From Candidatus Elarobacter sp. (GTDB lineage: Bacteria; Vulcanimicrobiota; Vulcanimicrobiia; Vulcanimicrobiales; Vulcanimicrobiaceae), in NCBI GenBank assembly GCA_030150085.1, contig JASLGJ010000267.1:1-10591 (forward strand): a stretch of 10,591 nt of DNA, read 5' to 3'. The position numbers and the translations under genes were made by a program. Positions 1 through 6,021 of this stretch are shown in pieces (positions within the stretch are counted from its first letter, which is position 1; each line of letters opens with the position of its first letter). A model generated the notes under the pieces. That model saw only the letters and a list, made by a program, of their open reading frames with translations. It was not told where the DNA came from and searched no databases.

Positions 1-192
1 ATGATGACCTTTGGAGCGGTGGCCCCGGCGTTCGCGAACGGTGCCGCCAGCACGCGCAACATCCTCCTCGGCGGCGCGGCGGCCGCGGTGCTGGTGACCA
101 ACTACAACCACAAGGTGCGCCAGAAGCGCGCCGAGCAGCGCGCGGCGGAAGCCCGCCGCCAGGCGTACTACCGCCGCCACCACCGCGGCTGA
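1..192 (+). CDS. C-terminal part of a small secreted basic protein (5' partial)
   Basis: The frame is open from the first base to TGA at 190-192 and gives 63 residues. The beginning (TFGAVAPAFA then NGAAS) reads like the end of a signal peptide with an AFA cleavage site, but no positively charged n-region precedes it. The true start is therefore probably upstream of the window, although ATG codons are present at 1 and 4. After the cleavage site comes a short Gly/Ala-rich hydrophobic stretch (GGAAAAVLV), then a very basic tail (VRQKRAEQ through YYRRHHRG). No catalytic motif or known domain is recognised, so function is unknown; an envelope-associated protein is an inference from the export signal. 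An intrinsic terminator follows 27 bp after the stop. Confidence 0.6.
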   Translation: MMTFGAVAPAFANGAASTRNILLGGAAAAVLVTNYNHKVRQKRAEQRAAEARRQAYYRRHHRG

Positions 193-218
193 CGCAGCTT
201 CGGCACCGACGGCGCACG

Positions 219-249
219 AGACGCTCCCGCGAGGGAGCGTCTTCGTTTT
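219..249 (+). terminator. Intrinsic terminator of the first gene
   Basis: A perfect 10-bp stem, AGACGCTCCC (219-228) pairing with GGGAGCGTCT (233-242), is closed by a GCGA (GNRA) tetraloop and followed by TCGTTTT. It lies just past the stop at 192 and reads in the same direction, so it should end that transcript and insulate the lipoprotein gene downstream. Confidence 0.85.
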
Positions 250-294
250 GCCGTCATCATCGTACACGGTAGGCGCTCGTGCGCGCAGTGCGGC

Positions 295-326
295 TTGACG
301 AGCGTTAATTGTATCGGATATGTAAT
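295..326 (+). promoter_or_regulatory. Possible promoter of the lipoprotein gene
   Basis: TTGACG at 295-300 matches the -35 consensus at five of six positions, in an unusually AT-rich patch. The best -10-like hexamer is TGTAAT at 321-326 (five of six), but the 20-bp spacer is longer than ideal; at 17-18 bp the matches are poor (TATGTA, 319-324). The same TTG could be taken as a start codon for an N-terminally extended lipoprotein, but a promoter role fits better because the signal peptide begins at 442. Confidence 0.3.
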
Positions 327-441
327 CGGAGACGCACCGGAATCGCCGCTCTCTTCGCACTATCCGCTCCGTTCTTTCGAGCTCGGAGGACGCCGGCAGT
401 CGTCGCTCATCACTGTCCGAACGAAACGGAGTCTTTTTCAT

Positions 442-1545
442 ATGCTCCATGCTCGGTTCACGACGGCCCTCGTCGCCGTGCTCCTCGCCGCGGGCTGCGC
501 CGGCGGTACTTCCATCACTCCCGTCTCTCCCTCCGGAAACGGCCCGTCCGGCAGCGGCGCGGCGGTGCAGCGCGCGCCGCTGGACGCCTCCGGCGCGCTC
601 GCCGATCCCGGCTTCGAGAGCGGCGGCACGAGCGTCTGGACGCAGTGCGGCACGGTCAACGCCAGCGTGCAGTCGGGGACGGTTCACAGCGGCTCGTACG
701 CGATGCAGGCCGGCAGCGCTTCGAGCGAGCCCAACGGCAACGCCGCGCTGTGCCAGAAGGTCACCGTCCCGAGCGGCACGCCCAAGCTGACGATGTGGAC
801 GTACGAGAAGACCAACGAGACCTCGACGACCTACGCCTACCAGGAGATGAGCCTGCGCAGCGCCTCCAACACCTCGACCGTGCTCACCACCCTGTGGAAG
901 GGGCTCTCGACGAGCGGCTGGACCCAGCGCTCGTACGACGTCAGCGCGTACGCCGGCCAGACCGTCGTGATCTACTTCGGCGTGCACGGCAACGGCGCGA
1001 GCGGCTACTACGTCGGCTTGTGGGTCGACGACGTCGCCTGGTCCGGCGTGACCGCGACGCCCACCCCGGTGCCGACCGCGACCCCGACGGGCGGCCCGAC
1101 GCCGACGCCGGCTCCCACCCCGTCGAGCTCGGCGTACCCGTGCAACAACCAGCAGTTCCTGACCTATCAGAGCGAGTTCGCCAGCGGCAGCATCACCGCC
1201 GACCAGTTCGTCGACGTCTGCGGCAGCGTGACGCAGGTGCTCCCCGCGAAGAAGACCACCAGCGGCAACCACGGCTACTTCTACGTGCAGATGCCGTCGG
1301 GGTACCAGATCGAGATCGTCTCGAACCTCGACGCGATGGCGCAGGCTCCGACCAACAAGCCGCCCTCGACCTGGCCTTGGGTCTCGGTCGGCCAGTACGT
1401 GTACGTCCAAGGGCGCTACTACTACGACAGCTCCAGCAGCCAGGGCATCGACTGGACCGAGGACGACACCAGCAGTTCCTGGCCGCACGTCGGCTGGGTG
1501 GTCGTCTGCAACTCGTCGGGCGCCAGCTGCTCGAAATACTGGTAG
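442..1545 (+). CDS. Secreted lipoprotein: jelly-roll-like module, Pro/Thr linker, DUF3465-like module
   Basis: The protein has 367 residues. The ATG at 442 is chosen because GGAG (428-431) lies 10 bp upstream and a textbook lipoprotein signal follows at once: HAR n-region, hydrophobic stretch, then LLAAGC with the lipidated Cys at 19. The frame is open back to TTG 295, but that extension would bury the signal. Residues about 55-203 (DPGFESG, then a W/Y-rich beta pattern ending VDDVAWSG) resemble carbohydrate-binding, galactose-binding-like jelly rolls. Residues about 204-230 are a Thr-Pro linker. Residues about 234-367 resemble DUF3465: CGSV near 260, a GYFYV strand, a VGQYVYVQGRYYY strand, GIDWTEDD (335-342) and HVGWV (349-353), where the family has WTHHD and GW. 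Cys 234, 260, 356 and 363 could form disulfides. Ligand and partner are unknown. The domain calls are from pattern memory, not a search. Confidence 0.75.
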   Translation: MLHARFTTALVAVLLAAGCAGGTSITPVSPSGNGPSGSGAAVQRAPLDASGALADPGFESGGTSVWTQCGTVNASVQSGTVHSGSYAMQAGSASSEPNGNAALCQKVTVPSGTPKLTMWTYEKTNETSTTYAYQEMSLRSASNTSTVLTTLWKGLSTSGWTQRSYDVSAYAGQTVVIYFGVHGNGASGYYVGLWVDDVAWSGVTATPTPVPTATPTGGPTPTPAPTPSSSAYPCNNQQFLTYQSEFASGSITADQFVDVCGSVTQVLPAKKTTSGNHGYFYVQMPSGYQIEIVSNLDAMAQAPTNKPPSTWPWVSVGQYVYVQGRYYYDSSSSQGIDWTEDDTSSSWPHVGWVVVCNSSGASCSKYW

Positions 1546-1567
1546 CCCGCCCCCAACCCGCCCAGGG

Positions 1568-1609
1568 CGGCCGCCGGATGCTTCGAGCGTCCGGCGGCCG
1601 TTTCGCTTT
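1568..1609 (+). terminator. Intrinsic terminator after the lipoprotein gene
   Basis: An 11-bp perfect stem (1568-1578 with 1590-1600, core GGCCGCCGGA/TCCGGCGGCC) has a loop that can fold a small CTTCGAG mini-hairpin, and is followed by TTTCGCTTT. It sits 22 bp after the lipoprotein stop. Confidence 0.85.
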
Positions 1610-1746
1610 CCGGGGCAGCCCAAAGGATAGACCTGCTCAGGACGGGACAGCGTCCGGATGGTACTAAGGGCGATTGCGGGGTACATACGGGTGAACGCGA
1701 ACCCTCTGCTCTTGGAGCAGCGGGGGGAACAGCTGCGGAGGGGATC

Positions 1747-3411
1747 GTGACCGTGGTACCCGGGGGCACTCTGGATGCGACCCAGAGACGGCTTACCTTG
1801 CTTGTTCGCGCAGGCGAGCTGTTTCATCGTTCGCTGGACCTCGAGGAGACGCTCGCGAACGTCGCGCACACGGCGGTGGAGTCGTTCGCCGAGCTGTGCT
1901 TGTTCGACCTGATCGACGAGAACACGGGCCGGCTCTACGTGAGCGTCGGCGCGCACCGCGACCCCACGGTCGAGTCGTCGCTCAAGGCGATGGTCACCCA
2001 GATCCTGCAGTCGGAGGCCCGCGGCATCCATCCCGCCCGGCACGTCGCGCAAACCGGCGAGTCCTTTTTCGTACCGCTCTTCGACGAGGCGACGCTCATG
2101 CGGCACGCTTCCTCCGACGAGCACGAGTCGTTCATGCGGCTCATGATGTACCGCTCGAAGATCGTCGTCCCGGTCATCGCGCAGGGCGGCATCTTCGGCG
2201 CGCTGACGTTCGTGCGGACGGCCGATTCCGAGCCGTTCGACATCGCCGACATGCAGGCCGCCGAAGAGCTGGGCCGCCGCGCCGGGCTCGCCGTCGCGAA
2301 CGCCAAGCGGTACAGCCGCGAGCAGCACGTCGCCGAGACGCTGCAGCGCGCGTTCCTCAACGACGAGCTGCCCAACACCGACGCCCTGCACTTCAGCGCC
2401 ATGTACCAGGGCGCGCAAGTCGACAGCGCGCTGGGCGGCGACTGGTACGACGCCTTCGCGATCGGGGGGCGGACCGTGATGACGATCGGCGACGTCACCG
2501 GGAAAGGCGTCGACGCGGCGCGGCTGATGGTGCAGCTGCGGCAGTGGGTCCGCATGACGGCCGTCGTCTCGCCCGAGCCGGCGCGCATGATGACGCTGCT
2601 GAACCAGGCCCTCGTTCTCGAAGGGCGCGACGAGCTGGCGACGGCCTTCATCGCGGTCCTCGACCGAGCCGGGACCTCCGTCACGTACTGCTCGGCCGGG
2701 CACCCGCCGCCGTTCCTCAAGCCGGTCGAAGGCCGTCCCGTGCCCCTGCCGGGCGCCGCCTGCCCGCCGCTGGGCATCGCGCCCGACACGCAGTACGTGC
2801 AGTACGGCGCCGAGCTGAACGGCGCCGCGCTGCTGGTGCTGTACACCGACGGGTTGACGGAGGCCGACCGCGACCCCGTTCGCGGCGAGAACGCGATCCA
2901 GGACCTCCTCTCGGACGAGGAGGTGCTGTACGCCGCGAACCCGGCCCGCTTCGTCAGCCGGCTCATCGCGGGGAAACAAGCCCTCGACGACATGGCGATC
3001 CTGACGGTGCGCTTCGGGCACACGAAAGGCCGCTGGGCCTTCGACGTCGCGGACTCGGCCGCGGCCTACGCGATCAAGCGCGACTTCGTGGCGGCGGTGC
3101 GGGAAGAGTACGGCGGCAGCGCCGACATCGAGGCGTGCGAGGTGATCTTCAGCGAGCTGGTCGGCAACGTGCTCCGCTACGCCCCCGGGCGCTTGAGCCT
3201 GGGCCTCTCCGCCGACGAGCGCGGCGTATGGCTGCACGTGATGGACGACGGTCCCGGGTTCGAGGGGCCGCCTTCGCTGCCCAAGGATCTGTGGTCGGAG
3301 TCGGGCCGGGGGCTGTTTCTCGTCGCGGCCCTCGCGCGCGACCTGCGCATACGCCGGCTTCCGGTGTACGGCACGCACGTCGAGGTGCTGCTGCCGCGCA
3401 GAGCGGCGTAG
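1747..3411 (+). CDS. GAF-SpoIIE (PP2C) phosphatase-HATPase sigma-regulator protein
   Basis: The protein has 554 residues in three parts. Residues about 15-180 are a GAF-like sensor. Residues about 215-420 are a PP2C/SpoIIE serine phosphatase with metal-binding signatures GGDWYD (D232, D235), GDVTGKG (D249), LYTDGLTE (D368) and DDMAIL (D414/D415). Residues about 435-552 are a GHKL ATPase of the RsbW type with N-box ELVGN (E470, N474), G1 box DDGPGF (500-505) and G2 box GRGL (520-523). In known partner-switching systems the phosphatase dephosphorylates a STAS antagonist and the kinase phosphorylates it or binds a sigma factor; here both activities sit on one soluble chain. All key residues are present, so it looks active. 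GTG 1747 is chosen for GGAGGGG at 1737-1743; GTG 1753 is also possible. No STAS or sigma gene is in the window. The 3' end lies 4 bp from the convergent HTH gene. Confidence 0.93.
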   Translation: MTVVPGGTLDATQRRLTLLVRAGELFHRSLDLEETLANVAHTAVESFAELCLFDLIDENTGRLYVSVGAHRDPTVESSLKAMVTQILQSEARGIHPARHVAQTGESFFVPLFDEATLMRHASSDEHESFMRLMMYRSKIVVPVIAQGGIFGALTFVRTADSEPFDIADMQAAEELGRRAGLAVANAKRYSREQHVAETLQRAFLNDELPNTDALHFSAMYQGAQVDSALGGDWYDAFAIGGRTVMTIGDVTGKGVDAARLMVQLRQWVRMTAVVSPEPARMMTLLNQALVLEGRDELATAFIAVLDRAGTSVTYCSAGHPPPFLKPVEGRPVPLPGAACPPLGIAPDTQYVQYGAELNGAALLVLYTDGLTEADRDPVRGENAIQDLLSDEEVLYAANPARFVSRLIAGKQALDDMAILTVRFGHTKGRWAFDVADSAAAYAIKRDFVAAVREEYGGSADIEACEVIFSELVGNVLRYAPGRLSLGLSADERGVWLHVMDDGPGFEGPPSLPKDLWSESGRGLFLVAALARDLRIRRLPVYGTHVEVLLPRRAA

Positions 3412-3415
3412 CGGC

Positions 3416-3694
3416 TCAGAGCGGCTCGCCCGGCGCCGCTCGCAGACGCCGTTCGATGGCCAGGACGCGCGCTTCGAGGTCGGGGCCGTCGCCGAAGGCG
3501 AGATAGCGCGCCGTCACGCCCAGCGCTTCGGCCAAACGGACGCCGACGGCGAACGACGGCGACTTGGAATCGCCGGTCTCGACCGCGCGGATGGCGGCCT
3601 CGGTGACGTTCACCGCGCGCGCCAGGGCCGCGGCGGAGAGCCCGTGCGCGACGCGCAGGCGGCGCAAGCGCATGCCGATCGTTTCCTCGCTCAT
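3416..3694 (-). CDS. XRE-type helix-turn-helix regulator (copy 1)
   Basis: This is a 92-residue, probably single-domain DNA-binding protein. ATG 3694 is chosen because GGAGG (3704-3700) lies 5 bp upstream; the GTG at 3700 would overlap that Shine-Dalgarno sequence. The HTH runs from MRLRRLRVAHGLS through ALARAVNVTEAAIRAVETGD to the YLAFGDG segment, the usual XRE/Cro-C1 five-helix layout, followed by a short charged helix (LEARVLAIERRLRA) that could support dimerisation. By hand count about 51 of 79 aligned residues are identical to the divergent gene at 3950. It converges on the phosphatase gene with only 4 bp between stops and no terminator visible. Its promoter carries a dyad (3711-3728), so autoregulation is likely but inferred. 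Targets are unknown. Confidence 0.85.
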   Translation of the reverse strand: MSEETIGMRLRRLRVAHGLSAAALARAVNVTEAAIRAVETGDSKSPSFAVGVRLAEALGVTARYLAFGDGPDLEARVLAIERRLRAAPGEPL

Positions 3695-3710
3695 CCTCAC
3701 CTCCGCCTCG

Positions 3711-3732
3711 ATAGTTCACAAGGACTATAGCA
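3711..3732 (-). promoter_or_regulatory. Extended -10 promoter with overlapping dyad operator for XRE copy 1
   Basis: Read on the minus strand, TGCTATAGT (3732-3724) is an extended -10 element, with no convincing -35 at 17 bp. It overlaps a dyad, ATAGT-N8-ACTAT (3711-3728), placed about 17-35 bp before the ATG and covering the expected transcription start. Short dyads overlapping their own promoter are typical binding sites of small XRE repressors; assigning it to this protein is inference. Confidence 0.45.
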
Positions 3733-3840
3733 TGATACGCTTCGAAGCCGCGAACCTGCCGGCGTAAAACCGGTGCGGCACGCGAAAATTCGTCCGCAGC
3801 AAGCAGGAGCGTATCCCGCTGAGCCGAATCATACTGCGGG

Positions 3841-3902
3841 TTGGCCCCGATCCGTCCTTGCGAGCCACGCTCGCCTACACCCGGGGATGCGGTTGGGGCC
3901 AA
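3841..3902 (+). repeat. Inverted repeat TTGGCCCC / GGGGCCAA upstream of XRE copy 2
   Basis: TTGGCCCC at 3841-3848 is exactly inverted as GGGGCCAA at 3895-3902, with 46 bp between, in the 255-bp intergenic region of the two HTH genes. A weak -10-like CATACT (3830-3835) lies just before it. This could be an operator pair or simply GC-rich coincidence. Apart from this and the dyad at 3711, nothing clear is seen between 3695 and 3949. Confidence 0.25.
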
Positions 3903-3949
3903 TCCTCGTTTCGCTAGGGACGGCCGCCCGAATTGCCGACCTACCGGAC

Positions 3950-4255
3950 ATGAAAGCGGAGACTTTTGGTGTACGTCTCCGGCGGCTGCGCACCGAGCGC
4001 GGGTACAGCATCGCCGGCTTGGCCCGTCAGGTGCTGGTCACCGAGGCAGCGATCCGAAACCTCGAAACGGGCGACTCGAAAGGGCCGTCGTTCGCGGTCG
4101 GCGTCCGGCTGGCCGACGCGCTGTGCGTCGACGTCCACTACCTCGCGTTCGGCGAGGGCGCGAGCCTGGCCGGCCGGATGAACGAGCTGGAGCGCCGGAT
4201 GAGCGCCTTCGAGCGGCTCCATTTGGAAGAGCGGCACCGCCGCGAGAACCCGTAG
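3950..4255 (+). CDS. XRE-type helix-turn-helix regulator (copy 2)
   Basis: The protein has 101 residues from ATG 3950. The frame is open upstream to 3773, but residues before MKAETFGVRLRRLR have no HTH character and differ from copy 1, so the shorter start is chosen. The Shine-Dalgarno sequence is weak (only CCGGA directly before the ATG), so leaderless or poor translation is possible. The HTH (VRLRRLRTERGYS, then GLARQVLVTEAAIRNLETGD) closely matches copy 1, including the shared GDSK-PSFAVGVRLA-AL block and YLAFGEG. The C-terminal tail is longer and charged (MNELERRMSAFERLHLEERHRR) and may be a dimerisation helix. The two genes point away from each other, which suggests duplication with inversion and possible cross-regulation; this is inferred from layout only. 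A hairpin-rich leader follows. Confidence 0.8.
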   Translation: MKAETFGVRLRRLRTERGYSIAGLARQVLVTEAAIRNLETGDSKGPSFAVGVRLADALCVDVHYLAFGEGASLAGRMNELERRMSAFERLHLEERHRRENP

Positions 4256-4315
4256 CGCGCTTCGGCATCCCGCACCGCGCCTGGGAGTGCCGGTCGCTCT
4301 TGCCCTACCCTCTCG

Positions 4316-4366
4316 GCGCGGCGCATCGACGCCGCGCAGCACGCCGCCTCGCGCACGCCGCGAGGC
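4316..4366 (+). promoter_or_regulatory. Tandem hairpins in the leader between XRE copy 2 and the TPR gene
   Basis: Two perfect 8-bp hairpins occur in a row: GCGCGGCG (4316-4323) with CGCCGCGC (4330-4337), and GCCTCGCG (4346-4353) with CGCGAGGC (4359-4366). The word ACGCCGC is repeated at 4329, 4341 and 4355, so the first left arm could also pair with the 4356-4362 copy, giving alternative folds. There is no T-tract, so neither is a classic terminator. They may end the HTH transcript inefficiently or shape the leader of the downstream gene. Confidence 0.35.
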
Positions 4367-4387
4367 ACCGAGAGGGAACCCCCGACC

Positions 4388-4465
4388 ATGCTCACGTTGC
4401 TCGCCTTGGCCATCCTCGCCGCCCCGGTCGTCGTGCCCGCGTTCACGGGCCAGAGCGGCTCCTAG
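4388..4465 (+). CDS. Possible 25-residue hydrophobic leader peptide
   Basis: ATG 4388 to TAG 4463-4465 encodes MLTLLALAILAAPVVVPAFT followed by GQSGS: a single hydrophobic helix with no charged n-region. AGAGGG (4371-4376) lies 11 bp upstream as a long-spaced Shine-Dalgarno sequence. It sits directly after two hairpins and 67 bp before the TPR gene, whose ribosome-binding site is in a hairpin. It could be a regulatory leader, a small membrane peptide, or a chance ORF in GC-rich DNA. No family is recognised. Confidence 0.3.
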   Translation: MLTLLALAILAAPVVVPAFTGQSGS

Positions 4466-4496
4466 CAGGCTCGCGGATACAGCCGCCGTACTTGCG

Positions 4497-4526
4497 CCCT
4501 GCGGCCCACGGGCGGGTCGCAGGGGG
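4497..4526 (+). promoter_or_regulatory. Hairpin holding the ribosome-binding site of the TPR gene
   Basis: CCCTGCGGCCC (4497-4507) pairs with GGGTCGCAGGG (4514-4524) over 11 bp including one G-U, with loop ACGGGC. The right arm contains the start of AGGGGG (4521-4526), the Shine-Dalgarno sequence 6 bp before GTG 4533. In the folded form ribosome access should be reduced. The fold is seen in the sequence; regulation is inference. Confidence 0.45.
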
Positions 4527-4532
4527 AACGGG

Positions 4533-5825
4533 GTGTCTCAGCCACGGAGCCGACAGGCTCGCCGACCATCGTACGAGCGCGCGCTTGCGGCTTACCGAGC
4601 TGCCGACAACGAAGCGTGTCTCATTCACCTCGCGGGCTTGGAGCACGAGCGGCCGACCATTCTCCGCATTCGGGCCCTGACTCGCCTGGGCCGCCTGCAC
4701 GAAGCCCGCGAAGCGGTGCTCGAGGCCGGGCTCGCCGACGGCGGCGATTCGGAACGCGCCGAACTCAACGTGGCCTATGCGAACGTCGCCGCGAAGCTCG
4801 ACCGAACCGACGTCCTCGATACCTTTGAAGACGCGCAGCTCGCCATCGACCGAGCCGGCGCGGCGAATCTGCGCGCGGAGCTCTACCTGCTCCGCACACG
4901 TCACGCTTGGTCGACCGGTGACCTGCGCGCCGCGGACGAGTACGCTCGTTTGGGAGCCGCCGCGGGCGAAGACGACGGAACGTCGATTCCGCATCTCCTG
5001 CACATCCGGGCCTTCATCATCGACCTGCAGGGATTGATGGCCCAAGACCGCGAGCGGTTCGACCTTGCCGCCGCGTACTTCCGCGAAGCGCTCGACGTCT
5101 ACGAAGCGGCCCCCGTCGCGGACCATTGGATCCCAGCATACTCCACGGCCAACCTCGCCATCTTGGCTCGGGATTTCGCTTCGGCGACATCCAGCGCCGA
5201 GCTCGAAAAACGCATCGACCGCGTGCGCTGGTCACCCGCGACCGCGGCGCAGCGCTTCTTCGCGCTGCACGGTTTGGGCTGGTCGCGCGCGCACGAAGGC
5301 GACCACCTGGGAGCACTGCGGACGTTCCACGCCGCGGCGGACATCGCTCCCTCTCCGGCCCTCAACGTCATGGCCTGGGTCGATCATGCCAACCTCGGGC
5401 GGGCGATGGGGGCCGGGCTGATGGCGACCGAGTCGGGGCTGTATGCGGCCGACGGCGCCGAGGCGGTGCGCTGGGAGGACGTGGACGACATGCAGCGCCT
5501 GGTGCTGCTCTTCGCCGCCGAGGCGACGGCGTCGTTCGACGCGGCCCGGGCGCGGCGAATGCTGCGCCGCTACGAGGACACGCGGCTCGCCGAGGACGTC
5601 GCGGCGACCGGCATCGTCGGCTCGGAGAACGTGCGCTGGCGCTGCTTCGAGCTGCGCGCGGAAGCGACCGTGCTGCGCGCCGAGGGCTTCACCGCGCGCG
5701 CCGCGACGCTGCTGCGCGAGGAATGCGAGCACTGGCAGCGGATCGGCTCGGAGCCGCGCGCCGCGGCCGCGCGGCGCGACCTGCGCGAGATCGGCGACTT
5801 CGACCGGGAGACGAGCCGCCGCTAG
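4533..5825 (+). CDS. Tetratricopeptide-repeat (TPR) protein
   Basis: The protein has 430 residues from GTG 4533, preceded by AGGGGG at 4521-4526. The frame is open to ATG 4287, but the extra 82 residues are a Pro/Arg/Ser shadow-type sequence spanning hairpins, so the later start is preferred. The chain is nearly all helical, with repeated TPR-like pairs: YERALAAYRAADNEACLIHL, IRALTRLGRLHEAREAVLEAG, ERFDLAAAYFREALDVYEAA, GDHLGALRTFHAAADI and others to the C-terminus. No signal peptide, membrane helix or HTH is seen, so it is probably a cytoplasmic protein-interaction scaffold. Many such proteins accompany transcription regulators, and the HTH gene upstream may be relevant, but no partner can be named. 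Its stop is 13 bp from the convergent micropeptide gene. Confidence 0.8.
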   Translation: MSQPRSRQARRPSYERALAAYRAADNEACLIHLAGLEHERPTILRIRALTRLGRLHEAREAVLEAGLADGGDSERAELNVAYANVAAKLDRTDVLDTFEDAQLAIDRAGAANLRAELYLLRTRHAWSTGDLRAADEYARLGAAAGEDDGTSIPHLLHIRAFIIDLQGLMAQDRERFDLAAAYFREALDVYEAAPVADHWIPAYSTANLAILARDFASATSSAELEKRIDRVRWSPATAAQRFFALHGLGWSRAHEGDHLGALRTFHAAADIAPSPALNVMAWVDHANLGRAMGAGLMATESGLYAADGAEAVRWEDVDDMQRLVLLFAAEATASFDAARARRMLRRYEDTRLAEDVAATGIVGSENVRWRCFELRAEATVLRAEGFTARAATLLREECEHWQRIGSEPRAAAARRDLREIGDFDRETSRR

Positions 5826-5838
5826 CGGCTCGGCCCGG

Positions 5839-6021
5839 CTACATCCCCTTGCACTTGACGAACTTGCCCTTGGCGTCGCGGCACGGCTTGTTGGCCATGG
5901 GGTGCGCCGTCTTGCACTTGACGAACTTGCCCTTGGCGTCACGGCACTGCTTCGCGTCGACCGGGCCCGAGAGACCGATCAGGAAGGCCAGCGCGAAGGC
6001 GGCCCCGAGGAGACGGTTCAT
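5839..6021 (-). CDS. Secreted 60-residue Cys/Lys-rich peptide with two CRDAKGKFVKCK repeats
   Basis: ATG 6021 is preceded by GGAGG (6034-6030) with an 8-bp spacer, a strong ribosome-binding site; the longer open frame to 6138 is not needed. Residues 1-23 (MNRLLGAAFALAFLIGLSG then PVDA) form a classic signal peptide ending before KQC. The mature peptide of about 37 residues is little more than two identical CRDAKGKFVKCK units joined by TAHPMANKP and ending GM. Four cysteines and many lysines suggest two small disulfide loops in an exported basic peptide. Similar short secreted proteins with C-x-DAKGKF-x-KC units are familiar as uncharacterised proteins in other bacteria; no function is known to me. 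It is monocistronic, with a dyad in its 5' leader (6051-6074). Confidence 0.85.
   Translation of the reverse strand: MNRLLGAAFALAFLIGLSGPVDAKQCRDAKGKFVKCKTAHPMANKPCRDAKGKFVKCKGM
5849..5947. repeat. Tandem 36-bp repeats within the micropeptide gene
   Basis: Positions 5849-5884 and 5912-5947 are identical at 35 of 36 bases; only 5878 (G) and 5941 (A) differ. The period is 63 bp, or 21 codons. The difference is synonymous in the CRDAKGKFVKCK unit. Near-identity at silent positions points to recent duplication or gene conversion. Confidence 0.9.

Noticed and set aside
1640..1655. Small hairpin GGACG / CGTCC ahead of the phosphatase gene
   Set aside because: Only 5 bp with a 6-base loop in GC-rich DNA; expected by chance.
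309..1667. 452-codon open frame overlapping the lipoprotein gene
   Set aside because: Arg/Pro-rich shadow of the lipoprotein frame; it also runs through the terminator at 1568-1609.
1896..3506. 536-codon plus-strand frame and a 362-codon minus-strand frame (1935-3023) across the phosphatase gene
   Set aside because: Both are GC-driven shadows; only the 1747 frame has PP2C and ATPase motifs.
4287..4532. 82-residue N-terminal extension of the TPR protein from ATG 4287
   Set aside because: Pro/Arg/Ser-rich, crosses several hairpins and overlaps the mini-ORF; a good ribosome-binding site precedes GTG 4533.
5849..5947. Two 36-bp repeats with a 27-bp spacer, CRISPR-like in size
   Set aside because: They code for repeated peptide units in frame, there are only two, and no cas gene is present.
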